NCBI RefSeq assembly: GCF_004193775.1
Contig: NC_041019.1
Location: 49,823,928 to 49,887,927, forward strand
Length of the DNA: 64,000 nt
Source of the DNA: Glycine soja
Taxonomy: Eukaryota > Streptophyta > Magnoliopsida > Fabales > Fabaceae
Direction: 5' to 3'
Within the stretch, counting starts at the first letter, position 1. The number at the start of each line of letters is the position of its first letter. The notes under the pieces are model-generated. The model was not told the DNA's origin and searched no databases. It was given only the letters and a program-made list of their open reading frames with translations. Position numbers and translations under genes: made by a program. Shown piece by piece: positions 1 through 12,759 of the stretch.

Positions 1-1865
1 TGTATTCAAATGTGTTCCTGGGGAAATGATCTTCATGCCGAGTTTCCAGAGTAGCCCTGCCTCTTTCTCCATAGAGCTTGTGTGCTTGGCCTCTTCAAAT
101 GATCTAAGTCACAGTTTAGACAATTCTGACAACTGTGACAAGATAATATCCTTGGCTGATCAAATCCTTATTGTATTTTGTCTTGTATTTTTATACAATT
201 TTTTATACTTCGTTTTTTCCTGATTCTCAGGACATGATTGCACCGTTTTCATTTATTTGGATGCCTGTTGCGTGGTCATGATGTAGCTCTCACCCAGTTA
301 CACGATTTTTTTTCCCTGTATTTTATTTATAAAAGCCATTCTGGTGTACAGTTTGAGTGTAAAGATTATGGGTAAAACACCAGTTACGACATGTTGACAT
401 GATGTTGTGGGTTGAAAGTAGTGAAAATGCTGTCTTCTTACATATTGAATAGTGTAAAAACACAGGAAGCAAAGATTTGTAGATTGACAATTTAATTAAT
501 TTTATCAATCATGGTTTGTATTATTATTATTATTATTATTATTGTATGATAATTGTTGTATCAGTCATACTGTGAGTAGCTCTGGGTGTTCTGTTCAGGT
601 TTAGAACAATTCTCATTTCTTCAATCTAAAGGAAGTATACACCTTCAGTAAAGAGAAAGATAGGAAACGAAGAAAGAAAAGGAGTATAAATGTACTAAGT
701 GAAATAATGAGAAATAAAAAGTATACATTTCAAACAGGTCATCTTGAAAGTAGACATGTCAAACGGATCAACTTGACTTGTTGGATCCGATTCATTTCGA
801 CTCATCTTATAAGCGGATTAATCCAATTTGACTCATCTCTTAGTGAGTCCTAAAATGTTGGTCTAGATCGGTCTATCATGGGTTGGTCCACCTAAATTCA
901 ATAAAAAAATCAATTTTTTTAAAAAAATAAAATCCACCAAAATAAAATATATTAATGGTTGCATTTTGCTCATAATTTGTTCTTAATTTGGCAATTCCAA
1001 TTTCAAAAGAAATCAATTTTTTTAAAGTTAAAAATGAACCATTACAAGTTTAACAATTCAAATAATTCTATCACACAATAATTTTACGGTAAATACCCAT
1101 TTAGTCCTTGAATTTGTAATGCGTTGACGCTTGGATCCCTAAATTATGGGGAAAAATTATCTCTCAATTGGTAAAAAGTGCGACAAATTCATCTCATCAT
1201 TTATTTTCTCTATTAAACAAAATGGTCATACCTACATGGCATTGTTGGACGTATTTGATAGTGAAAACTTTGTTGTTTCTATTGCTGACTCGGAAGAACT
1301 AAATTGCTATTAAAAACTTTGATAACTAATTTGACAGGAAACTGTCTATTTTTTTTTTTATAGAAATCTAACCATTGAACTCCAACGGTTACTTCCTCTC
1401 CCCCAACTAAGTTTTATACCTTCATTTTTTTTTTGCACAACTCCTTCTCCCCCAAATCAAGCTTTATTTGTTCTTTTCTCCCAAAGAGTCGTTGTGTAAC
1501 CCAAATCTCTCATTCTCAACGCCCACTAACTTATTTTCTTCTCTGGTTGTTACCTTCTTCTTTTGTTGTACAAATCAAGTGAGAGCAAATAGGTGGTGAT
1601 GGTGAGTCGTCCAACAACGGTGTTGACAACCATGGTTGTGAAAGTCATGATTGTTATGTTGAATGTCATTGTTGGATGAAAGTTGAAATTAGAACTTCAA
1701 AACCCTTAAAAAATTCAAAGAGGTTGTTTTACACTTGCCATTGCCAAAGGTTGTTTCCAACTTCTCCTAATACTTTAACTATCCCATTTTTTTATTAATT
1801 GATAAACTGACTATTTTTTGTTGATTTGCAGGATGCTAGAAAATATAATTTTTTTATTGAATGAA
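1..1865. other. Intergenic, no gene recognised; MULE-end-like stretch near 1087
   Basis: No convincing coding region is visible. A simple TAT repeat lies at 519-543. From about 1087 a stretch reading 'ggtaaatacccatttagtcc' resembles the terminal inverted repeats of plant Mutator-like elements, and a similar motif ends the MITE at 32159-32399. It could be the outer end of the Mutator-like remnant at 3210-4860, but no matching opposite end was found. Bases 1-250 could be 3' UTR of a gene left of the window; nothing in the sequence proves that. Confidence 0.4.
519..543. repeat. (TAT)n microsatellite
   Basis: About eight uninterrupted TAT/ATT units, in gene-free sequence. Confidence 0.9.
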
Positions 1866-2084
1866 CAGGAGCGGCTCAAGGATTTGAGAGGCCTAAAGCA
1901 AATTTAAGAATGAGACCTTTTATTTACTCATAAAATAGTTTATTAAAATTATCATTATTTTATTTAAAATTTATTTTCAAATATAATTTTACAATAAATA
2001 TTTTATGTATATCAGTACTAAAAAAAGTTGGGGCCTTTTTTTTGGGGGGCCTAAAGCCCTTGCTTGGACTTTAAGCTGACCCTA
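1866..2084. mobile_element. Non-autonomous hAT-type element with 8-bp target duplication
   Basis: A 219-bp element begins CAGGAGCGGC and ends GCTGACCCTA, imperfect inverted termini of the kind seen in plant hAT elements. It is flanked on both sides by the 8-bp direct repeat TGAATGAA (1858-1865 and 2085-2092), the target-duplication length typical of hAT. The interior is AT-rich with no coding capacity, so it must have been mobilised in trans. It lies downstream of the decayed Mutator-like transposase on the minus strand and may have inserted into that element. Confidence 0.75.
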
Positions 2085-3209
2085 TGAATGAATACTATTG
2101 AAGAAAGGTGGATGAGAAGTTGAAGGAGAGGATTGATGACTTGCAGTTAAAGATTACAAAATACTCAATTTTTCTTTGTCATGTATTATGATGGTTTCTT
2201 TATGGTTAATTTAGGGGTGATGTCTAAGTTCTTAGAAAGCACAAAAATGGAAATGTAATACTAGATCCAAGGTGTATTTTTCATGGTGAACTAATTTGGC
2301 ATTTAGTTGTTAAATTGAGGAATTTAAATGACATTAAGCAATATTATTTAAAGACTGGTTTGTTAGTTTTTTTTAATAAAAAATGAGACATTAAAATTTT
2401 ATTTCTTTTGCATCTTGCAACCTTGTTAAGTTTCTTTAATGGCAAATGAAAGTTCATTGAACTTAAGGAGTTTAACATTAATATTAATCAAACATAACAT
2501 GGATAATGTCATTCTTAAACTATTAAAGATAGTAAAAAATTTCCACTCTGACAATACCAAAAAACATCAAAATTCTAGACAATGACAACCATAACACCTC
2601 CCAAAATGACAATAACGGAGATGTCATGGTGAAAATTCTCCAAAAAACAAACATATTACTACTTGTTGTTCCAATCAACATATATATCCCAAAAAAAACG
2701 TGAACAATAAAATATTATCACTTCTTCATGTCTTCCCTTTGTAGCAGTCCGAGTGTAGGAATGAAGCTCATGAAGTTAGGTTGTATCATCCTTGGTGATG
2801 ATTCAGTTGGGAATGGTATCATCATAGGTGTAGGAGGCCTAAATGCAGGGGTTAGTTGTACAGGCATGAAGTTTATTTCGTGCAACGGATGAATTTAATG
2901 AAAATGATTAGTGTAGGTCATACATGCTGCAATAACAATTTCAAGTGTAACTCATAGGTTGTGGTGGAAGACTTGGTGATTGTGGTATTTGCATCGTTAA
3001 TGGCTGAGGTTAACCTTTAGTGTCAATCATTGTTGGTGATTGTTCTATAGTGGATGCATATTGAGAGTTTTCAATCTCATCCTACATGAGTTAAAAACTA
3101 ATATAAGTAAAGCTCCAACATGTATAATACAACATAAACAAAAAAAAAAAAAAGAACACAAGCTATTTTTATAGCTTGTTGCGATTGGGTGCTATCAAAT
3201 TCCTATGGT

Positions 3210-4860
3210 GGTAGTGGTTGCCAATTTTTGGGTCTTGGTGGAACACCACCATTTGTGCATCCACTATTGTTATGACCAAAAACACCACATCATGTGCAAG
3301 TGGTTTCCTTGTAAGTTTTTTTGGGTCTACTATTGTCAACTTAACCTTTATTTTGATTCCTTCTTCTAGTTTTCTTTGGACGCTTAGGTCTTCTTTTCAG
3401 TAGGGGTGGTGTTGGCTTCTCAAAAGGAGTTTCTTTCCAATATTGTTGGCTCTTTCTTGGGTTAATGTAATACTCATAAGATGTATTGTAGAATTCTATA
3501 GTCAACATATCATCATAGTAATCTTCAAGTATGTGATTATTGAATTTGATGGCAGCAATTGCATGTCTACAAGGCACATTTTATAAAAGAACACATGATT
3601 GCCACATTCTACAAGTGTAACTATCTGTTGCCACACTCTACAAGTACATGTTAACTAAGCAAGTCCATATCTAGTTTGTTGTCATAAAAATGAACTTCAA
3701 ACTTATTGCCTTCTGAATCACCAACCTAATATGGAGTCCATTTGTTTCTTTTCAACCCTCGCTTGCATGCATCAAGACACACATAAATTCTATGAAAATG
3801 TGGCGGTTCTTAGGGTATGGGAATGCAATTAATTTGAACTAGAGTTTCCCTATTACTTCTCTACAACTCATGTAGTAGTCCCATATATTTTCATATTGAC
3901 GCTTAATGCTACCCTCAACCATATTCCTAGCTTATTTAAATGCCCAAAACATCTTCCTCCCATCAATGTGAATACCATTGTCCACCTTCATGTGTTCATG
4001 TGCCTTAACATGAGACAAAGTAGGGTGAACCCTTAATTTGTCAACCAACTTTTTAGCAACCTAATTCATGGTTGCTTGGTTGTTTTTAAACATTATAACG
4101 CAACTGCGTTACTCCACAAAAGGTTTAAACTGAAAACTTTTTTATTTGTCTGCCCATGCACAATAAATCTCCCAAGGACACTCATTCACTTTGTAAACAA
4201 ATGTAGCTCTAATTAGATCCCTTTTCTTCCAATTAATATCCCTTCCATGATAAATTGTGTAATCTCTAACAACCTCAACAAAAACTTTGACAATGTCAAA
4301 TTTCATCCCAATCTCCAACTGCACATTATCAAAACGACTTGTTGCATTAAATTGAGAGTAGACAACTTTGTTGTTACGATCTCCCTCATCTTCATTGTTG
4401 AGTAGAGAGTGGAGTTACTTAGAATGATAATTATAATAACTACTGTCAGTTGAATGTTAATCATCATCAGATAGAGAAACATACACATAATCAGGGTCAC
4501 TTTCTTCAAATTCATTTGCAGCATCAGCCTGGTTTTAACCTTCAAAAACCTCCTCCATTAATTTGTTATCATGTTGATGTGCAACATGTATTTCAGCTTG
4601 TTTAGACACAATTCTACCCAAATATCAATACTTTGCTCATTTAAATCAGTTGTTGCATCATTTAAATAAGCTTCTGATTCATTTAAATCTACCTTATTAC
4701 CAGACACAACTTCTACCCCATGACCAAACACAACATCTACCCTAGGCAAACCATTAACTTGATTACCATCTTTTCCATCAACATTATTCAAATCATCAGA
4801 CATTTGTACACAATTCCTCCACCAAAGGCTCTTCTCCATTTTGTGTATCATCAATCACAA
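3210..4860 (-). pseudogene. Decayed Mutator-like (MULE/MuDR) transposase
   Basis: Minus-strand reading frames carry MuDR-transposase landmarks in the right order but broken by stops and frameshifts. At 4142-4324 is the N-terminal MuDR region (a 'GMKF' motif, later 'ECPWEIYCAW'). At about 3630-4140 are fragments of the central transposase region. At 3540-3577 is the SWIM zinc-finger core 'PCRHAIAAI'. Beyond it, at about 3240-3310, is a CCHC zinc-knuckle pattern (C-x2-C-x3-GH-x4-C) with an in-frame stop. The acidic frame at 4558-4854 may be the N-terminal leader. No intact open frame exceeds 100 residues, so it should be inactive. Assignment rests on motif recognition; a domain search against MuDR and SWIM profiles would decide it. 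Confidence 0.75.
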
Positions 4861-4892
4861 AGTCATTAACTTGATTCCAGATTTGGTTAGCA

Positions 4893-5293
4893 TCTCATTA
4901 ATGGATAGGATGACATAGTAAAGTGATTAAATCTCATAAGATAGTTGAATAAAAGCATTTTACTTTCACATGGTAAGAATTTATTTCATCATCACATCAT
5001 ATTATGATAACACATGCAAGACAACCATTATAATTCTAACAAGGCAACAAATAATTCTGACAAAAGTATTTCAAAATTACAAAATAATAGTTATTTTTAG
5101 GTTGGTCAGTTCGACCCACCACAGGTTCAACTCGGGTAGACAAGACCGTAGGTGAGTCAGATTCAATTTCCTAATCAATTGTGATTTTGATTTTTTTTTT
5201 ATTGGCATGACTAGCCTAAACCCGTGGTGGGCCAGATTGACCCATGGGTTTTGGTTAGTTTTGAGGAGTATAATAAAAAGAACCATAAAAGAG

Positions 5294-5371
<78 letters not shown>

Positions 5372-5455
5372 CAACTATCTAATGAAATTTAATCACTTTA
5401 CCATGTCATCCTATTCATTAATATGATGCGGTGATGAAATAAATTCCTATTGGAT
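4893..5455. repeat. Complex inverted-repeat block around a TA run
   Basis: About 45 bp at 4905-4952 (gataggatgacatagtaaag...) reappears as its reverse complement at 5372-5415. The adjacent block at 4978-5006 (aatttatttcatcatcacat...) reappears reversed at 5423-5452. The order is A-B-...-A'-B', not the A-B-B'-A' of a simple hairpin. Between the arms lie a second imperfect inverted repeat (5115-5140 against 5220-5245) and the TA microsatellite. It looks like nested or rearranged foldback elements. Confidence 0.55.
5295..5367. repeat. (TA)n microsatellite, about 36 units
   Basis: Uninterrupted TA dinucleotide run of about 73 bp. It is the longest simple repeat in the window and is likely length-polymorphic. 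Confidence 0.95.
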
Positions 5456-6201
5456 ATATGTAGAATTATTTTATATTCATAAAATACATAAATTAAACTC
5501 ATTATAAAAACATAAATGGTGAAAAAATGGGATATAAAACAAGTTTTTGTTGAACAACTTTTTTTCATTTATTGTTCTCACAATTTTTTAAGTAACAAAA
5601 CAAGATAAAATAATCAAAATATTTTTTTTCTCAAACAAAGTAGGTGGAAGAAAACGTGAAAAAAAAGTTGTGTAAGACAATTCTTCCTTTCATAAAATTA
5701 ACTAAGCTAAGTAAATTACAAAATAAAAAAATGCTGAGCATTGGGCCGAGAATATTTTGTAGATCTAAGATCTCCTGTTTGGGCTTTGCTAGGTGCACTA
5801 GGCATATTGCTTGTGCATCCAGCATTAAAACAAAATTCCAAAAATGCCCTTAAATATTTTTTGTTTTTAGGTATTACATAATCTATATAACTCATACGGA
5901 TTATGTAATCTGTATGAATCACACACGTATTACGTAATCTATATGAAAGTGATCCATAAGTATTTTTTTTAATTTTTTTTCAATTAGCTAATCTGTATGT
6001 TTTTTAATTTATTAATAAATTAATTTTTTTAATAATAAATATTTTTTTATTTATAAAAAAATATACGGATTAAATAATTCATATGAGTTATATCAAAATT
6101 AATTATTTAAAAATTAATTATTTAAATTTAAATACTTATTAAATATATATTAAAAAATTTAGTGTTATATATAATAACATTATTTATTTTATAATATAAT
6201 T
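5456..6201. other. AT-rich spacer, no gene recognised
   Basis: No coding region stands out. At 5870-5990 the motif 'tatgtaatctgtatga' and variants (attacataatctatata, attacgtaatctatatga) recur several times. The remainder is AT-rich, low-complexity sequence leading into the tRNA-like sequence. Confidence 0.5.
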
Positions 6202-6275
6202 GGTCTATTAGCTCAAATGGGTAGAGTGTTGTGTTAATAACCTGAAAATCACAGGGTCAACTCCTGCTTGGACCA
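6202..6275 (+). tRNA. tRNA-Ile(AAT)-like gene, probably degenerate
   Basis: This 74-nt stretch folds as a tRNA with anticodon AAT in the loop TTAATAA. The acceptor stem GGTCTAT/TTGGACC has six pairs (one a wobble) and one mismatch. The D stem GCTC/GAGT pairs. The anticodon stem TTGTG/CCTGA has a mismatch, and the T stem ACAGG/CCTGC mismatches at its base. The T loop is GTCAACT instead of TTCRANT, which weakens the internal B-box promoter. There is no intron. The defects suggest a pseudogene or tRNA-derived fragment, although the acceptor and D arms are well kept. Confidence 0.6.
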
Positions 6276-6593
6276 TTAATTTTAAATTACGGCTTACGGA
6301 ATAGTTTATCCGTATCCCTTTTATAGAAAGGCAAAATTGGAAAATCCAAGGGTACACGTAGCAATGCCCCTCCTCTTTTCATTCGAAGAGGAATGAATGA
6401 TGGACCCTGGATTCGGCCCATAATATCAGGTCTTCAGTGCTTAGGATGAGGTTTAAAAAGGTATTATTTTTCAAAATCTCTTTTCTTGTTATGCTTTTTT
6501 TTTTTTTTGAGACAAACAACATTAAAAACATTATGTAGTTGACAACTTGACATGCTTATGTAATAAGTAGGTATAACTCATTTTGAGTAAAAT

Positions 6594-7121
6594 GTGTGAA
6601 TTGATATAAATCTTTTAATATTTATTTGTCTTTTATTCTTACAAATAATTATATATAAAAAAAGATATGGTTATCTCTGTTGTTTATTGGAGTTGTTACC
6701 GAAAATAAAAATTTTGTATCGATGTGTAAATATTTCCATCTCATATTAATTGTGAAGTACCACTACCACCACTCTTAAATATATTTTATATTCATAAATG
6801 ATTGTACATATACTTGAGGAGACTTTGTTTGCTTTTATAAAGCACAAGATTTGAGTAGTGTGAATTAGTGTAAATCTTCTAATATTTGTTTGTCTTCAAT
6901 TCTTATAAATAATTATTATAAAAAAAAAAGACATGCTTATCTCCCATTGTTTATTGGAGCCTGTTTGACAATCAGAAACTAAAACCTTCTGTATTGACAT
7001 GTAAATCTTTCCATCTCATATAATTGAGAAGTACCACTGCCACCACTCTTAAATTTATTTTATATTCATAAATGGTTGTGCATGTACTTGAGGAGACTTT
7101 GTTTGCTTTTATAAAGCATAG
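6594..7121. repeat. 264-bp tandem duplication, two diverged copies
   Basis: The block starting 'gtgtgaattgatataaatc' at 6594 is repeated from 6858 ('gtgtgaattagtgtaaatc'). Both copies keep the same order of landmarks: 'tttgtctt', 'gtttattggag', 'tttccatctcata', 'gaagtaccact', 'taccaccactcttaaat' or 'tgccaccactcttaaat', and 'cttgaggagactttgtttgc'. The copies differ by substitutions and small indels, so the duplication is not recent. Confidence 0.85.
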
Positions 7122-8009
7122 GGTTTAGAGGGGCTTAGAGAGGGAGGGACACACTGGGGTTATTAGTGGGGGGACCTTCATAGTTCATAGTTTAAAAGCA
7201 GAACTGGAAATCAAAATATATAGGAAAGTAGAGCAAAAAACTGGAGGACAGGGCTACGTTATTATCTCTTAGAGACCATGGCCCCCAAATTTCTTATTTT
7301 TCTTTATATATGTAAGACAGAGAGTTTTATTAAAATTTTATTTATTTATATGTAAAATTCATGATTTATGAATTAGTATTTTTTTTAACACATACATGTA
7401 TTGTAGCATGACTGGTAGATCTTTTTGAGTTGGATTGATATCAGTGTGTTCATAATTACTTTTCTAAATTAAGCAAATTTGTTTTAGTGTGTGAAATTTG
7501 TGTGTAAATATTTACAATTTTTTCAAGTTTAATTTACTTGTTTTTTTAATTAACCGCACATATAAAATTGTTCTATACGTGACCCTAGTTATTAATATCA
7601 AAATTCTGAATTTATAAAATAATTATTATTCACAATATAAAATTTTAAAATAATAAAAGATCGAAAAATCTCTTGTTATTGCATTCGGTTATTCCAACAA
7701 AAATATTCTAGTTTTTCCATTGCCAACAAAAGAATGTGGAGATTATTTATTTTTCTTCCCGTTTTGGGTAAGGGCTGACATTCTACTCTAAAGATTGGAC
7801 AAATATTCCCCACATTAACAAGGATCTCAGTGGTGGGTGAAAGCCTTGTTATTATGCTGGAGACGTTTTGAATTTAATTTTATAGAGTAAACTGGCTAGT
7901 TTATAATCTTTTTAATACTTTATTTTTATATTTACTTTACTATTTTTTATCCATCTCTTTCTTAAATACATCATATCATTTATTATTTAAAGATTGCTTT
8001 CTTTTTTCC

Positions 8010-8040
<31 letters not shown>

Positions 8041-10800
8041 TTCTCTTCCCACTTGAGGTACATATATTATACTTTCGATAAGTGTGAAATTAATTAATTA
8101 TTCTAAAACTAATTACGATGAATAGTAGTTTGCCGTAAGCATACAGTACATTCACACTTAACATGAAATGACATTTTCTGAAAAGGAGAATGTTATATCA
8201 CTAAAAAAAATCAATGAATTATCGATTAAATTCAATTATCAAAATTATTTTTTTCTCACAAATTTTAGTTACGAATTTTAAAAAAAAATATACATCACTA
8301 ATTTGAATTTTTCCTTCTAGTGTAAAAATATCTTTAAGATATTAATTAAAGAGGGTACACAAAAAAAATATATTAATTAGAGAGCTATAAGTGATCGAGT
8401 AATTTTTACAACAAAAATATTAGGTTAAACAGGTTTCAGTCTTTTTTTTTTTAACAACAGGTTTCAGTCTTTATGAATAGAAAAATATTCATTTGTAATA
8501 CTTCAAAGTAAAATTGTCTCGTTTTATTCTTTCATTTATAGAAATATTTGTGGTCCTTGTCTTTCATAAAAAAATCTTTTTGTCTCTTATTTACAAAAAT
8601 AAGAATTTATATCATACATTTTCATAAATAAGAGACTAAACACGAGAATTTAATTTTAACTAACTAAAAGTGAATATTATCCTATTTGTATAAGAACTAA
8701 ATAAGTTTAATTTAAATATATTTCAATATTTTTTTTTTTAGAAATGATACAACTCTTACTTGAGCTAAGTAGAATTACTATATAAAAGACAAAGTTGTTG
8801 ACTTATATATTTAGAATCCGAATTTGAAATTACTATAGTTAATTTAGAACAACATTATGTCATTTAATTCATGTGCTTAATTTATTTTTTCTAATATTTC
8901 TAATATACTCTACTATAATTTTTAATACATTTTATCATAATTTTCAATCAAAATATTATATATTCCTCTTAAAATAGTTGCTTATGTGGGTGTTCAAATC
9001 CAAATTGATCAAAAATAAAAATAAAAAAACAGCTAAGAAAAACCCAAAAACAAACTGTTTGGATGATTTAATAATTGATTTGTTGGATGATTTTGTGTTC
9101 GAACTAGTTCGGTTTGCGGTATATGTTTCTATAAGTGTATCAAATTGAATTAAATCGAAACATTTATATTCTACTTTAGTTATATTTTTTTTATGTGTAT
9201 ATCACTTGAGTTTTACGATATTTTATAATATTATATATATGAAACTTATATCATGTATATGGCTTATTTTTGCAAAGAATTTTGTTAAAATATGTTTAAT
9301 TTAAAATGAATAAAAATTTAATAGATTTTTATTATTGAATGTTTAGCCTATTAATAAGTTTTGTAGATTTTCATTAATAATTTTTTAATTGTAATTTGAT
9401 TTAAAAGATGAAAAGAAAATATATAAATTTTAATGAAATATTATTTACGTAAAGATTGCAAAAGAGTGAATTTGATTTGATTTTGATTTATTAATAAATA
9501 GAAATTGAATCAAATGAAATCCTATATAATTTTTATGTTTAATTTGGAATGATTTTTGTTTAAAATCAGAATCAAATCACACCCATAACAGCCTGACACC
9601 TCTAGCAGCTTACTAGTTGGATCCTTCTTCTGAAAAATAGTAGTAATGTAATTTAATTTTTGTATGGGGAGACAGAAAGTTTCATTAATCGTGCAAATAA
9701 TTAAGAAAACGATACACTTTTAGCTGTTACGATGTCATAGTTAGAGGCCCCATGAGAATCTAACATGAAATAACTGTAGTTTCTTGCAGCACCTTATATT
9801 ACGGGGAAATTTAGAAAATCACACCATTATCGTCCTATGAGATTATGGTATCAACATCTTGAAAATTGCCTAATCGATGATAACTTACTCAGCAAAACGT
9901 CATCACATCAGACAAAGATGATAAGTCTTGATCGAAATAAGAAAACAAAAACTCCACTATTATGATCTAATTTCACTATTAGGATTTTTTATATTCACGC
10001 ATGTGATGTGTACTGTGTATATGTGATGCAACTTAAGAATCAAACCTTAATGAAAATCAGCTAGATGCCTAGATAGATGTTCTTGTATCTTCTGGTGCTT
10101 TTGGATTTACTAAATAGCCCGTTGTGTAAAACATAAAATTGAACTTAAAGAGTAAGATTTAAGAACGGGTGCTTGAAAATTAGTATTTTATAAATTTTTA
10201 AGAAAACTGATTTGTAGAAAACAAGAACAAATGAAGAAGATAAGATAATATAAAAAAAAAGAATATAAATAATAGAAAATAAGAAATAAGAGATAAGAAA
10301 CCAAAATAAGGTAGAAATATTTTTAAAAAATAAAAATAAAACGAGGCATTATTTTTTTAAAATAATATTAAAAAAATAATATCATTAAATGAATTATTTT
10401 TTTTTAAACAGAAAATAATTTAAAAAAATAAGAAATAGGGATGCCCAAAATCTCGAATTTTGTTACATGTTTAATACGTAATATAAGAAATAGAGATGCC
10501 CAAAATTTAATATGTCGAGGAATTGATTTTATATTCATAATTAATTCTAAGTTAAAATACTACACGTAGCTTTTGTGATAAGATAAAAAATATATCTTAT
10601 ATTTTACTACTAATTTAATTTTATAATAAATTTTTTCAAACAAAATTATTTTAATTAAAAGAAATGTGTGTTTGGTTTCTCCTTTGGCAATCATGATTTG
10701 TGGTAAAACAAAAGAACAACCAGATTAACTTAAGTGTAATTTTATAAGCAGATGTGAATTTTAGATGAATTTAGATGAATTGATGTGTATTTAAACACAA
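7122..10800. other. AT-rich intergenic DNA with MITE-like remnants
   Basis: No coding region is supported. (AT)n lies at 8016-8041. The interval 8989-9600 begins 'gggtgttcaaatccaa' and ends with a partial inverse ('aatcaaatcaca'), suggesting an old terminal-inverted-repeat element of about 0.6 kb, although the termini match poorly. The rest is AT-rich with no pattern I can name. Confidence 0.5.
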
Positions 10801-10804
10801 TATC

Positions 10805-11153
10805 AATTTTATAAAATTAATGCTTAAATATTTTTTTATTCTTAATAATTTTTTTATATTTGTTCTCTAATAAATTTTTGTTTTGTGTTGAGTTTTTAAT
10901 TAAATAAAGAAAAATTAATCCTTAATATTTGTTTTAGTCCCTAATAAATTTTATTTTAATCCTGATTAATTATAAATGAAAAAAATTATGAAAAAATAAC
11001 TACAAAATTCATTAATTTATCATGAACTAAAATATTTTTTAAGAACTAAAAATAAAATTATTATTTTATTAACAACTCAACTCAACAAAAAATTATTAAA
11101 AAAAATAAACACAAAAGTTTTATATTTATTAAGAATAAAAATATATATTAAAC
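10805..11153. mobile_element. Foldback/MITE-like inverted repeat
   Basis: The left part (10805-10850, 'ttaaatatttttttattctt') and the right part (11107-11153, 'attaagaataaaaatatata') are imperfect reverse complements, with further inverted matches inside. The interval has no coding capacity, fitting an old MITE of about 350 bp. No clear target duplication was found. Confidence 0.5.
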
Positions 11154-12517
11154 CTAAAATTAATTTCATTAAAGATTAATTTTACAAATATTCGTCCATA
11201 CACAAACAATATATGAGGAGGAAAAAAATGACGGGTGGGCAGTGAAGGTTGAAGCCATCTTGTGAGCTGGATATGACATTGATACAAGGCAAAGATACTG
11301 ACAGTGGCTTTGGTTACTGATTTCAGCAAAGCATGAATGAGATTCTGAAAGCAGAGTACAAAAGCATGTGGCAAAGTGAAAAAAAGGAAAAGGTTATCTA
11401 CAACAGTAAGGTCAATGCTATTGGATGAAGTATAGACATATCCATTATCCAATATAAAAAAAGTTCAAAAATGTATTACAATAACAATCATGAAATTAAA
11501 GTATTTGAATTAACTTAATATTGCCTTAATTTTTCATTAATTGTGTTTATAAACATATATATAGTGCTTTGTACAAGATTTGTGTATCTTTGAAATAAAC
11601 CTCAATGTCGTTTTTGTCAATGTTATGAAAATGGTTATTAATTTGGAAATTTTGGACTAGTGATTACGAGTGTAAATTTGAGTTGACTAATTTTTGTGTT
11701 TGGATCAGACTAGAATCAAACTAATTAAGTTCATTAAATTTTAAGTTGGATTACGAGTTTTAATATTTGAACCCACTGATATATTAATTTGTATTAAATT
11801 ATTTTTATTATCATATGTAATGTATAATATATATTTTTAAAATTTTAAAAAATCAAATACTATTGACTATTAATTATATAGACTTATTGACTGAATTGAA
11901 TAATGATCAACGCATCTTTAACCTTTAGGATCAAAGCGACAATGGTTTTATTGATTGAAGCCACTTCAGATGGACTTTTAAAAATATTTTGAATCTATTT
12001 ACAAAGAATTGGTCTCGTAATGTTCTATTGGTTTTGGTAGTAAAAAGTGTTTGAAACTCATCCTTACTTTGTTTATTGAAATTCCTTATACCGAATATGA
12101 TATGTTTAGTTTTTCATCCCCCGTGGATAAATAGATAAATAGAAGTCACTAGACTGGAATGAAGTATGACGACTGTATCACAAAATATATTTTTTTGATA
12201 AAAAAATCTAATAAGAAACAGTTGTGTTTGATTCATTCAATGAAAAAATTAGCTTATAAAAAATATTGCGTTTTAAAAAATATGAAATTAAATGTTTTGA
12301 CCTGTTGACCAACTCAAACCAAACCGTTTTACGAATGAATTGATTTGGGTTGAGTTTCATTTTTTTTTCTTAGAAATCTAACTCAAACCAATTCGTTTAA
12401 ATTTAATTGGATTGAGTCATGAGTTTGATCAAATCTACTCCAAACTGACTTGCTTACACCTTTAATAGTGATGCATATAAGTACAATTAAAGATAATATT
12501 AAAAAAAATTAATATGA
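11154..12517. other. Intergenic, no gene recognised
   Basis: AT-rich. 11660-11780 and 12298-12470 carry similar phrases about 'aactcaaac' and 'gagttnga' in both orientations, probably remnants of one TIR element family. The minus-strand frame at 11129-11452 has no recognisable motif. Confidence 0.4.
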
Positions 12518-12757
12518 ACTGTTAGACAAATGACCTCAGTTATCTTAAGAAGGGGTGAATTAATTTTCACTGACAAAATTTTAACCTCCTCCTAAATGAT
12601 AGGCTCAGACTGTCGAAGAAGTAACAATCAATTTAATAATGTTCTTTAAACATGCAAGACAAAATTGATTGCAATAATAAATGAGACAAGGGAAGAGAGA
12701 AATGCAAACTCAATTTATACTGGTTCGGCCACTTCCCGTGCCTACGTCCAGCCCTCA
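12518..12757. mobile_element. LTR-like fragment, family uncertain
   Basis: The segment starts 'tgttagacaaatgacctc' and ends with the phrase 'atactggttcggcca' followed by 'gtgcctacgtccag', which I recognise from repetitive legume LTR or leader sequence rather than from a gene. No partner LTR, target duplication or polyprotein lies nearby. It abuts the B3 gene fragment that follows. A repeat-library search would settle its identity. Confidence 0.35.
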
Positions 12758-12759
12758 AC

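Noticed and set aside
8016..8041. TA-rich stretch as a promoter TATA box
   Set aside because: It is a plain (AT)n microsatellite with no gene downstream on either strand.
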